Below are positions 1 to 12,900 of a stretch of 64,000 nucleotides of DNA, piece by piece. The translations under genes and the position numbers were made by a program. How positions within the stretch are numbered: the first letter of the stretch is position 1; each line of letters begins with the position of its first letter. This stretch comes from Pelobates cultripes (Eukaryota > Chordata > Amphibia > Anura > Pelobatidae), in the NCBI GenBank assembly GCA_933207985.1, contig OW240920.1, forward strand, positions 130,219,145 to 130,283,144, given 5' to 3'. The notes under the pieces were generated by a model. That model saw only the letters and a list, made by a program, of their open reading frames with translations. It made no database searches and had not been told where the DNA came from.

Positions 1-605
1 CTACAGCGTAGTCACTCAACTCAGATGCTAATGTACCGGCAATGAAGGATAGGCACGCCGTGCTTTGGAAAACATTTTCAAACAAGGTCGTTTGTGGATT
101 AGGGAAGAAGGTTTTGTGTTACATTACATGTTGATAATTTTGTGTCAGGGTAGAGCAGAAAGTTGAGCAGGAGAGCCTTCCTACAATTGTGTCTCCTGCT
201 TTTTGTCACTGTAGTATTCCCCCAGCTATAAAGCCTTCTGCCTGCTGGAGTAATATGGGAATGGAATTATTGCTGTCAATCCATTCTGACACTGAAAACC
301 TCTGAAATCACCTGGCTGTCAATCATACAATTGGACCTGTTACTTCCTGGTTTGGTTAACTCAGAGAAGTTGAAATCAAGAGGCAACAACTGCCCAGAGC
401 ACCTGCCTTGCAAAGATTTCTCACTGAGTTGCATGGGGAAGTCTGTGATTGGACAGCCACAGAAAATCTGGGCAGGGCTAGAGGGGGAGGGCTTGCAAAG
501 GCTGCAGACCAGAGAAATGCAGGTTTTGCAAGCTGTTTTTAAATATACCCCAATGAATGACAAATGCAGCAATTAATGCATGCGTTCATCAGGAGTATTT
601 CTACT

Positions 606-646
<41 letters not shown>

Positions 647-796
647 TTATTTATTTTTTAAAAGTTCCTTTATTTCAACTGCAGTATATCACTGATGTTT
701 TAATGACCAGAGCTTCAAAAATAACAAAACTTATTTTATTCTGTTTGTTGATGCTGGAAAAAGCACCAATGCATTCTGGTCTCTCTTTGCTTACAG
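1..796. other. Intron or 5' flank of ITIH6, no coding signal
   Basis: No upstream ITIH6 exon is recognised. The only clear feature is an (AT)n microsatellite at about 608-641. Confidence 0.6.
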
Positions 797-907
797 CACA
801 GTTAAAGGTAAGACGTACATAGCCGAGGTGAAGGAGAAACACCAAGCCAAAAAGATGTATGAAGAAGCTAGAAAGCAGGGGAAAACTACTGCCCATGTCG
901 GGACCAG
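797..907 (+). CDS. ITIH6: ITIH6 visible exon 1 (VIT domain)
   Basis: Encodes a VIT segment containing [11 protein letters not shown], typical of ITIH5/ITIH6. The acceptor is placed at TTGCTTACAG (ends 796). A second AG at 800-801 would also keep the frame and shorten the exon by 5 bases of split-codon context, so the exact 5' edge is slightly uncertain. The donor AG|GTGAGA follows 907 and splits an Arg codon. Confidence 0.85.
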
Positions 908-3900
908 GTGAGAATTCAAATGGTGACCTCAAGCTTCCAGACATGATCAAACTGGGTAATATTGCCTTCAAATGGCTAAGCCTGATAACAATCTATAGCA
1001 AAGGTCAAGGATAGACAACCTTTAGAACTTCAGATGTTGTGGACTACATCACCTGATGCTTTACTAGAATTTTGGCTCTAACAGCATTATGGGAGATGTA
1101 GGCAACCTTTGCCACTGATCCCTTCCTTCTGGATATTCAAGATGCCCTTAATGTACAAACTTGTTTAGGGTCATATATTGTCTATAGGCACATGCCTAAA
1201 CTAATTTGGAAAGTCAACTAGTAGCTTGAAACAATCTATATGTAACACCATTAAAAAAATGAAAAAACATTTCTCCTTTTCTTTAAAACGTATTATCTGT
1301 AATACATGAATATACGGTATTATACTTTATGTTATACATAGTTGATGTTTAACTTTTTTTGTTATTTTATACGTTCCATGTTGTACCTGGCCACCAAAGG
1401 CCATTTTGTAAGAAATACTGTTTGGGGACCAATAACCCCTTGGAAGCGGGTGTTGATTCGTTTTTCTGTGACGTTAGAGTAATTACATGAGCAGGAACAG
1501 GCCTGCTAAATATTATTTAACAAGAAAACATTAAGAATGAAGGAAGTGATGGATGCTAAGAAAGTAACAGAATGATCTTGACCCAAGAGGCTTTCATTTA
1601 AATACTGTAGTCTTTGTATCTTTTTTTTTCAAAGTGTAAAGGTTTAATTTAAGATTGTCTCCAGGGACAGAGACACTGAGAAGTTCCGAGTGATGGTAAA
1701 TGTGGAAGCAGGTGGAGAAATTGGGTTCACTCTGACCTACGAGGAACTGCTGCGGAGGCAACTTGGAAAATACGAGCACGCTGTGAGTGTGAGACCTGGG
1801 CAAATTGTCCAGAATCTTAGCGTGGAGGTGACTATTTCTGAACGCACAGGGATAGAATACGTCCAAGTGCTACCTCTGCGTACTAGTCGCCTGATGACAA
1901 ACGCAGTGCGAGGTACGTGCATTCTACGAGAAATCGGTTGGTTTATTCAAGAGGAAAGATGTTCAAGATTTTATATGTCTGTATTCACTTTAGGGTGAAC
2001 CTGTCATCAGGGCCGGTGCAAGAATTTTTGCCGCCCTAGGCAAAAGTAAAGTTTGCCGCCCCGCCCATGTGACATCACAATGCCCCACCCATATGTTAAC
2101 TAACGCCAGTGCTGCAGTGCCGCCGTGTTTACATTAAAAAGCCTGCAGGGACAGGCTATGGACACCAGAACCACTACATTAAGCTGAAGTGGTTCTGGGG
2201 ACTAGAGATTAGTGCCACGAATAATATACTAGATTGCCTACTTACAACCAGATGAGGATGATGATGGGCTCTAGCTGCAGTCTGGCTCCACTGGTCTGGT
2301 GTAGAACAGGCTCTCTGGAGGCTGTTTATAACTGTGGTCACAAAAATCAATGTTCTGGGAGAACGAGAAGCAGCTCCATTTTTTTAAGGCCCTTTACACA
2401 GCTCAAGGTCTGGGTCCCATGGTCCACCTTCATGTTCCACCAATGAGTTTGTTCACAGGGGGTGGAGTAGGGGGATGTCCTGATATGTGTGTAAGGAATG
2501 CATTGTGTGAATCTGTGTTTGTATCTGTAAGGGCTGCAAGGTGTGTTTCTGTGTATGTACGGGATGCAGTGTGTGCGTCTGTAAGGAATGCATTGTGTGT
2601 TTCTGTGTGTGTAAGGGATGCATTGTGTGTAAGGGTTGCATTGCTTGTGTGTGTGTCTGTGTGTGTAATGCATTGTGTGTTTTTCTGTGTGTAAGGGGTG
2701 CATTGTGTGTGTGTCAATTCCCCCCCCCTTCCCTGTCAATCCCCCCTTTCCCTGTCAATTCCCCCCCTTTCCCTGTCAATTCCACCCCCCCTTCCCTGTC
2801 AATTCCACCCCTTTCCCTGTCAATTCCACCCCCTCTTCCCTGTCAATTCCCCCCCTTTCCCGGTCAATTCCACCCCCCCTCCCCTGTCAATTCCCCCCCC
2901 ACACTTCCCTACCATTGTTGTAGCGTGGCCGAGCCCTCTATGATCCGTGGGCACTGGTAGCTTTTGTTTCCTGTACCCGGCCGGACTTACAGGAAGAGCA
3001 CACTCAGTGTGCATTTCCTGTTAGTCCGGCCGGGTACAGGAGACAGATGCTCCCTGTACCTGCGGACCAATAGAGGGCTCGGCCACGCTACAGTGAGGGA
3101 GTGACAGGAGGGAGCGCTCAGCGCTTCCCACCTGTCAGCCCCTCTCCTCATGCTGCGCCCGGGCGGTGCGCCCTCATGGATGCACCGCCCAGGCAAAGCT
3201 GCAGCCGCCTGAGGCTCTCTACAGAGCGCTCGGGTGGCTGCAGCATGAGGGGGCCAGCGCTCCTGGCGGCGCCCCTTCCCAAGGGGCGCCCTAGGCGGCT
3301 GCCTAGTCCGCCTAACAGGTATCGCCGGCCCTGCCTGTCATGTTAAATACAGGTTTGCGGTTTTCTAATCACGTGGCTTGACTTATGTTATAAAATTAAA
3401 AGTTTTGTCTCTTAATACTGTTAAAAGCTCATATTTTAATATATATCCATTACTCCTGTCTCCTGCTGAGAGCATCAATTATGTTTTCAGTGTGTGTTCT
3501 GAAGGACACACCTTTCCTGGATACCCCTGTTTGGGAAGTACCGTATATTTCCGTGTATTAGACTCCCCCATGTATAAGACGACCCCTATTTTTTGAGCCC
3601 AAAATTAAGAATTCAATTTTTTAAACATCCAATAGAACAACTCTGATATTTTAGAGGTGACTTCTGAGAAAAACAACACCCTTCTCATGCCTCCCCTGTG
3701 CTAAGGTACTCTGTGAAGTTAATGGCTCCATAGTGCATGCTGGGAGACTACAGCTCCCACTATACAGCAGGTGGTGTGAGGGCATGCTGGGACATCACAA
3801 TAGTGTTCCCTCTGCTCCCTGATCCCCATTTCCTTCCCCATAAATATAAATCAGAAAGCAAGACCTACCTGAGGTGTAGCATGACTGCTCCTTTTATGGT

Positions 3901-6900
3901 GTGGCTTGTCTCTGGAACCTCGTTGGTGGTAAGTGCTGACGTCTGCTACAGCTTCCACGCATATAGGGATCTCTTCCTCCTTGCCGCAGCATTCAGAAGT
4001 GGATCGGGCGGGAGGTAGGCCAGGTATGTGTGTGGGCCGTGACACACTGAAATGCGACAGGCGCCATCTTAACTTAGGCCCCATCTTAACTTAGGCCCCA
4101 CATACAAGTGTTTATTTTTAACCCCTGCATTGACATTCCGTATATAAGACGAACCCCAATTTTAGACAAAAAAAAAAATTTAGAAAAATAAAAAAATCTT
4201 ATACATGGAAAAATTACGGTAATTTACTTCACCTGTCTACAGATGTTGTGGCTGATCAGTGTATATACTAGTTATTTTAGTTATTTATATAATTTAATAA
4301 AATAAAGCTTTTTACTTAACTTTTTTGCAGCACCAAGTCTCCCTGCTCATCACTCCACCTCCCGTAACTTCATCGAGGAGGCATGGCCTTCTCCCTCAAT
4401 GGTCAAATCCACTGCTCGTCATAGAGCAGAATTGGGGACCTGATGTGCATGCGCAGCGAGTACACCCAATGCTTTCCTACAAGCTTCCACAACACATAAC
4501 AATTGGCCGGGCCCCCTCATTTAGATACACACTAAATGTTATACACACACACAGATACTCTCACATAAACTGTTATACAATGCATTCTAGAATACACACA
4601 TACACAATGCCAGACACAAATACACACAAGTACACAAGGTATACTTTGGCACATAGACAGATTCCAGCTTTCAAAAACACATGCCACACACACACACACA
4701 CACACACGTATGCACTCATACAGCATCAAACAGACACACAGTCATGCACATGCAGTCAAGCACAGTCTCATTCACCTTCAGACACATATGCACTGTGAGA
4801 AACATACAAATGGTCAGACACACACAACCTCGGCTCATACACATACACAGAGTGTCAAACAGACACACAGCCAGCTATATATTTATATGTAGAGGTATAT
4901 GGTTGCGAGGGAGAAAGCAAGATCATGCGATGACAAAGTAATATTCATTCATGTTACAAAATTATGAAGTATAAAAGCAGGTCATTTAATCACTGCATGG
5001 CAAGGAACCTGAGACAAGGCTTACACATCAAGCCAATGTCCTTAAGACAACCCTGGGAAAGTGGTAGGTTGGTTGGTGACTGCCAAGAGCATCAGTCACC
5101 AGACAAGCTATTGACCATCCCAGTAAATCCCAGTGTACTCACCAGCCACTCACTGTGCAATGTTTGTCCAATAGGGTGTTGGTGCTACAGATCCAGTACA
5201 GGGTGTAGCAGGTGGTTCCAGCTCTGAGAATGGAACATGGATGCATGTAACCCAAGATTAGCAGCAGGACCTCATCACTGAAGTCCAGTGGGCGCTCTGC
5301 GCAGGCTCCCTCTCACATTGTGGGGTGACATGCTCACATGGTCTCCAGAGCCATTGCCCCCATTCATCTTCTAGTGTTACACTCTGTGTAACACTGTCTA
5401 ACATCCTCACCAACTGCCTCATCTCCTTTTCTCTGCCTGCACACTATTCCCACCTGCTAATGAAGCATTGGGCCATACCAAAAGTGGACCTGAGATGGTC
5501 CAGGCTCTTTTCAAGAGTACTGCCTGTAACCCCCTGATGGTAGCCCTGCCCAGACCACTTTATAAAGATGAAGTGGCCTGTGTCACTATAATGTTCCTTT
5601 AATCTCTGATTGTATAGAAATCTAGACATATGCTAGAAATTCTGGTAGCACAAGGCATGGATGAAATTTAATTTTTAATTATTTATGATAAAGTTGTATT
5701 TGTCGTGGCAGGTACCCTTTAATATTTGGACAGCAGTATTTTCTTGAATTACTTCTCCTAGGTTTTGATCCAAACAATTAAACACAGTTTTGGTTTGTTT
5801 ATGCTCTCTACCCTTCAGGAGAGACTAAAGTACCCCCATCCACTAAGCTTGAGAAGGGTCCACACTGTGCCCGTGTCATTTTTTCACCATCACCTGCACA
5901 GCAGACTGCCCAGTCCAGCTCCGGCATCGCAGCAGATTTCGTCATCCAATATGATGTTGCTCTGAAGGACCTCGCTGGGGATGTTCAGGTCAGACACTGT
6001 CATTAAGAACTTTCTATAGATAGTTTGGACTTTATCCATCTGACCTGGTCTTCCAAATGGACTTCTCATCACATGTCATTCTACACACATTTTAACATGA
6101 TTTAAAGTGACACTTGCTCCTTGCATAAGTTATGGTGCAAGGAGGTCCACCCACTAACCCTTTGTCTTTGCATATCAGTGGATTCAACCTCAGCAATTTG
6201 CAAAAGTATATATATCCCTTTGACAGACATCACAGATTTAAGATAATGCTTCCTCTCTGACTGTCCAAGTACTTGACAGGGGCATAGTCGCCATATGGGC
6301 AGGCGGAATTTAAAAAAACACACAAAAAAAAAACATACCTACCCCAATAAAACACAGACACTAGGGTATATGGGTCACAATTAGTGCAAATACATAAATA
6401 TAGGTGAGAGCACACACATAAATAAGTGTTATGTTACCACTTCAAGGCTTCTGTACACATAAAATCAATAGATATCTGTAATAAAATAAATAATAGAGAT
6501 CATAGCGTAAAATGTAACAGAATATACAATCTTTAAAAAAACAATTGGTCAAACTCACATGGCGCTGAGCCTATTATTAGCAGGCTCATACTTTCAGGCT
6601 CTTCAGTATATGTGACCTCCCGAATTCTGTTTACACGTCCTCCTCTCCCATAAGGATACAGTCTCCAATCTTGGGTAGGAATAAACATGTTTTATTGGAC
6701 AACAAATATATATTAGGAAGTATAAAACACAATATACTAAAAAATAAAAAAACAGTAAATGGCACAACGCGTTTCGACTCAAATCAGTCTTTATCAAGTG
6801 CATACTGTTCTTCCCATCTTTTAAACGCCGGTCCGGACATTTCCTGCGTGTATTTTTTAATATACATCCTTTACTAGATATATCTTGTTCTTATCTAGTT

Positions 6901-9900
6901 CAGCAAGGGATATCGAGCCCCATGGATGTATTGTTAAGTCTTCTGTATGGAGTAATATGTAAAGAATCATCTACATTTCCTTTTCCTCACTTTGTAAATA
7001 TCTCCTGTTCTATGAGTTTGCTTTAATATATGCGGTTTAGAACCCAAGTGTCAGCAATGTATACAGTTTCTATATTAATAATTATTAATCCCATCTTTTT
7101 ATCGTGAATAATATGGACAATATTGACAAAGGCATTATTCCAGCCTGTTGCCCATAGTTAAGGTGGATGTATAACACTAAAACGTCATCAAATAGAGACG
7201 CTACATGGACCGATATTCTTGCCGAGCGCCGGAAGGTAGAAGGCGGATATGACATCATATGAACCTACGAACCCGGACATGGAACGGGAATACACGCGGG
7301 AAATGACTGGAACGGCGTTTAAAAGAAGGGAAGAACAGAAGAACAGTATGCACTTGATAAAGACTGATTTTAGTCGAAACGCGTTGTGCCATTTATGGTT
7401 TTATTATTTTTTAGTATATTGTGTTTTATACCTCCTAATATATATTTGTTGTCCAATAAAACATTTTTATACCTACCCAAGATTGGAGACTGTATCCTTA
7501 TGGGAGAGGAGGACGAGTAAACAGAGTTCGGGAGGTCACATATACTGAAGAGCCTGAAAGTCTGAGCCTGCTAATAATAGGCTCAGCACCATGTGAGTTT
7601 GACCAATTGGTTTTTTAAAGATTGTATATTCTGTTACATTTTACGCTATGATCTCTATTATTTATTTTATTACAGATATCTATTGATTTTATGTGTACAG
7701 AAGCCTTGAAGTGGTAACATAACACTGATTTATGTGTGTGCTCTCACCTATATTTATGTATTTGCACTGGTTTTTATTAAGTGTTTTTGGGGTGACCAAA
7801 CACTGGTGATTGTAGCAACACAAATATTATTTTATTCCGTTACTGTATTTTGTTTTTATATGGATCAAAATTGTCCAAATCTTTTATTAAATAATAGTAT
7901 TGGTAATAACTTAACATTGAAAAGTCATTGCCCTACACCCCGCCATACCACATCCGTATTCCCACAGTTAGATATAAAAGGCAATGACCCATATATAAAC
8001 ACAAACATATAACAGTTTTTCAACATGAACAAAATTTAAAGTGCCAGCATTTTTAATTAACCATGGTAGGGATATACCCGGATACCCCAACCCCGCCAGG
8101 TTCTGAGCCACTGACAAGCTCGAAACCTACCAAACGTACCAAGAATCATATTAACCATTTCCAAACCATCATAAAGGAGAGCCTATTCCCTATGCTTCAG
8201 CTCACTATCCAACCGCTGTGACAGAATGGGACAACCCAGCCAGCAAAACCAGGGAGGGAGGGAGGGAGGGACAAACTCAACCAGGTAGGCAGATTAAAAG
8301 CGATTTTTCTAAGATGGCTGCCTATTTATACAGTCCAGCATCTCACCCTCTAAACCACCAATCCCTACATAGCTTCCTCCTATGCCCGCCTCCTAGCTCT
8401 GTCAAGGCCCCTTTCCCCTAAGCTGTGCTTTTGTTACATGGGGCTACATATACAGTGAGTGAGTGCTACAAGTCATATACAATACTGTGAAAATAGTTCT
8501 CAACGGCTAATAGTAACTGCTTCTTGGTTTGATTAGAGCTCACTGTAGTAGCTGCAAAACCTGCAAAATATGCAGAAAATAGCAGCATTTTTTGACAGAG
8601 ACGTTTAAGTACTTGCTCCTAACACAGATGGAGACTAAATTTGACAATGCAGATACATGCAAATATTTGCAAGATCCAAATCCCATGATGCACATGCATC
8701 ATCAAAAATGTACTTCGCAAACTACAAACAATTCATATGTGTGCATGTGCGTGTTTATTAAGGTAAATCTTTTGATGTAAAGATCTCAATAAGTTGGAAA
8801 CAGTTTAAAAACAAAATTCCAAGCACCATAACTACTACAGCTAGCTATAGTGTTTTTTAGCACCAGGAGTGCTCTAATTCCCCCCCCCCCCCCAATTGTA
8901 AGTAATCAGACCATCTTAGAACAGTTTAACGTCTTAACTGGGGTACGCCGGATGCCATTCCATATCTCTATGCGGAACTGAAAGCTTTTAAGTAGTCAGC
9001 AGATCTCTCTCAGTCAATTAGCTATACTCTGCATCGCTGGGCTCAGCTCAGATAGGGAGATTCTGCATCTCCATAGGCAGAATTGGAGGTGGGGTGCGGA
9101 TTCCAAGTAAGTAGTCAAACCATTCTAAATTGATTTAAGTACTTACATTGGAGGAGGAGTCTAGTGCAGTGACTATGGTTCTTGAAGCATTCCTTTTTTA
9201 TATGTTACAATCAATACTTTCTCATTTTTATCATTCAGATTTACAATGGTTATTTCGTTCACTACTTTGCACCAAGAGGGCTTCCAACCATCCAGAAAAA
9301 TGTGATCTTTGTCATAGACGTAAGCGGGTCTATGTTTGGCACCAAAATGAAACAGGTAAATCTGTGCTTTTCGCTGTGTTGCTGTTGTAACTAATTTTCA
9401 TGTACCCCAATAACAGAAATAGAAATGGTAACACATCAAAAACCCCAGGAAAGAGATGGCAAGGGGGGGGAAAGAGAAATAACTACGTACAGAAGGTGCA
9501 AAAAGGTACAAAAGGTATCCAGAGACGTGCGTGGGGATAGAAGATGTAGCTCTTGATGATCTCAGCCAATCCAATGCATTTTGTGTAGCTAAGACTACCC
9601 AAGCAGTCTTCTTATTCTTTTCCATAGTGAGGCTTTTGTGCGTGCATGTGTTCAGCATCTACATACAGAGCATGGAGACACTGAACGCAGATGCTGAATA
9701 CAATGCAACACTGAAATCTAAAGCACCTCTAGGGGCCGTCTGAGTGGCTGCACCTTGAGGTGTTACTAGGCAGTAATGTAGCCACCGCCTTTTCTCTTAA
9801 AAGCCAGTATTTACATTGTAAAACCTGTATGGGCACACTATACACACCAGAACAACTACATTAAGCTATAGTAGTTCTAGTGACTATAGTGTCCCTTTAA

Positions 9901-12900
9901 GGGTCAAAGTTGCAAAGGCAAGCAAGAAAAAAAGAAAACTTGAGCTACAGTTGTACATTGGCAAGAATCTAGTATTCCACATCCTATGATATCATTTTGG
10001 AGAATGAGGACTCTGAGCTGTGGGTTTGTCCATTTGTCTCACATCCTCAACCTTCCAAAGAATCTTAGTAAGTCCAGGAATTTTATCATTCAACCAAAGC
10101 GCTACTGAGCCTTTCATGTAGCTAAGGCTACCCATCGTATTATCACCAGATATCTTTAAACATAACCCATATATATAGTTCACAAATAACGCTTAAGTCT
10201 TGTAGATAAAAAAAAAAAGTTTTATTCATTTTGACATCATGCAAAAATATATATATCATATCAGTAAAAACAAAATTTATTTTATCAAAATTAAGATACA
10301 ATAGAATTTATACTAATTCAATTACCTAAAATAAAACATTAATAAATAATACATTTCTAATAATATTATATCACACACTAATGAAAGATGTGTATGTAAA
10401 CCAGGGCTGTCCAGTTCCACCTTTCCAATCATCAGGTTTATTCCCAGGAAAGAAGGTAGCTGTTTTCATACAACAGATGGTGGGCTTTGGTTAGACCACT
10501 TAAGAGTTATCTCTGGGCTTCGGGACATGTCTGTCAACTTGGGATTGGTGGAAGGATATTACAACTCTGGCCAAAAGTTCAGTTTATACATCATATATCC
10601 CTCATCAGCCTTCAGTCAATGTTCCCATTTTTTCAACTTTCTAGTTTCTTCTTCTGTCAATCTATCTTTGTTCTTTATCCAATTCCATATTTTGTTGCAC
10701 TACCTGACTTACAGTGCATGTGTCTCTATTCCACAACTTACGCTCTCCTCACCCCCTTGCTGTGATAGCCATCCCATGCACAGTGGGAGCGGTGACTGGA
10801 GTGTAGAAAGAGAGAGAGAGACACAGGGCAAGGAGCATGGAGAAGAGACAAAAGAATATGGGAGAAATAGGTACAGAAGTGGGAGTGAGGCATGAATTGA
10901 GGGAAGGTCATAGGTATTGAGAGATGAAGAGGAAGCCATATTTGGAAGACTACTTGAGGTAGAAGACTCAAGAGACAGAAGAGCGAAGGTGATAAAACTG
11001 GGTGACAAAAGGGAAAACTAAATACAAGTGGAAGTCAGAATTTAATATAAGCTGCGGTGGCTATAGGACTTGGAGTGCCCCGATAAGAGGAAGAGTGCAG
11101 GTTGCCAATGAACAAATCTGCACTGTCTACCAAATACCCCAGGTATTTCTCGGAGTAGCTAATACCGGAAGACCTCATGCCCCACATGTTTATCTTTTTG
11201 TTTCATGTGCTGCTCAGTATGCTGACACTATATAGATGATTATAATATGATGATAATACACTTATTTTGCGTAAATTGAACGTACTGTTTTATTTGGAAA
11301 CTACACCATATGTTCTCACTTATGCTCCTTAATCTACTGCTGCCCCGGTTTTAATAATTAGTAATACTTTTAAATCATATATGCACACTATTTTTTTTTA
11401 TATTAATCAACCACAACTTTGGCTTTTTTAACACCCTGACAGACCAAAAGTGCAATGCATGTTATTCTGAATGATCTTCACCGTGATGACTTTTTCAACA
11501 TCATTACTTTCTCCGACGTGGTGCAAGTGTGGAAACCAGGACATTCTATCCAAGCATCAGCTCAAAACGTGAAGTCTGCTAAAGAGTACGTCAATACCAT
11601 TGAAGCTAACGGATGTAAGTCGACTACGACAGGTTCTTAAACTTCTTGGTGTGTTCTTGAAGATGGTTATAGGAATAATAAAGAAATATACACTGTGATT
11701 GGCTAGCTAGCATGAATAGATCTGTGAGACGAGTATAAACAATGAAAATTCAAGATATAATGTTGCCTTCAATATACAAGGCAGTTTCTTCAGACTTTGA
11801 AGTTGCACTAATTTGACATTAAAAAAAAATGAATTATTCAGGAACTTTTGTTTTATATATTTTAGGGACTGATATTAATGCTGCACTCCTGGCTGCTGCT
11901 TCCGTATTCAACCAGACCTCTCCAAAGCAAGTAAAAGGTGCCAAACCGAGAATACCCCTTATCATCTTCTTGACAGATGGGGAAGCAACGTCAGGTGTGA
12001 CGTCCACCAATCGTATTCTGGATAATGTGCACAAGGCCATGGGAGAAAATATCTCACTTTTTTGCTTGGCTTTTGGAGAAGATGCTGACTACAATCTTAT
12101 GCGAAGGCTGTCCCTAGAGAACCGTGGCATTGCACGACGCATATATGAATATTCTGATGCCACACTTCAATTAAAAGGCTTTTACGATGAAATTGCCAGT
12201 CCACTACTATTTGATATTGAGTTGGCCTACCTTGGAGAAACTACATACAATGTGACACAGACCCTGTTTCCTAATTACTTTCAGGGCTCAGAACTGGTGG
12301 TAACAGGAAAACTGAGACCTGGTACCAAGAATCTTAAAGTTCATATGACCGCTCATGACCACAAGGCACAATTGAGTTTGCAAAATGATATTACCATGGA
12401 AGACAATGCCACGCAAGACAGCTTTGGATGTTCAGGGAACATAGATGAAATACAATGGTTTGTCCAGAGACTCTGGGCCTATTTCACCATCCAGGATTTG
12501 TTGCAGGCCAGGATCAAAGCAAATGACACTGTAGCACGACGTCTGTTGACTGAGAAAGCTACCAACTTATCCCTCAAATATAACTTTGTAACACCTGTTA
12601 CTTCCCTAATTGTGGTCAAGCCAGAAGATCCTGAGGATACCACCACTCAAGCTGCTACTACTTCCACAGAAACCACCACAACTACTATATCCAGCACATT
12701 TAGCACAATCAGCACTGTTGCTTCTACAAGTACTGCTGTCTCGACAAATAAAATCACTGGTGGGTCCCAGGTTACCAAGCCTTTTACAAAAAATGCCAAA
12801 CCATCAGCAACTTCCATCATTAGTACAATTAGGCCAACATCCCCCAAAACAACAATTAGACCAACATCCCCCAAAACAACAATTAGACCAACATCCCCCA

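Larger units (their letters stand above)
2008..3333. mobile_element. hAT-like non-autonomous DNA transposon, 1,326 bp
   Basis: Flanked by a perfect 8-bp direct repeat CCTGTCAT at 2000-2007 and 3334-3341, the target-site length of hAT transposons. Its ends are inverted: CAGGGCCGG at the left and CCGGCCCTG at the right. No transposase is visible. Inside: a segment resembling a T2 MITE arm (about 2100-2215), a TG-rich degenerate repeat (2490-2720), a C-rich 20-bp tandem repeat (2719-2900) and an imperfect palindrome (2930-3091). It lies in the ITIH6 intron after visible exon 2. Confidence 0.9.

Noticed and set aside
2347..2960. His/Thr- and Cys/Val-rich frames on both strands
   Set aside because: Produced by TG/CA-rich and C-rich satellites inside the hAT-like element.
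6603..7548. Matching peptides encoded on opposite strands ([13 protein letters not shown])
   Set aside because: They are the two arms of the same inverted repeat, with no start, length or family evidence for a protein.
10487..11008. Open frames of 92-122 codons on both strands
   Set aside because: No family similarity, purine-rich composition, and located inside an ITIH6 intron.
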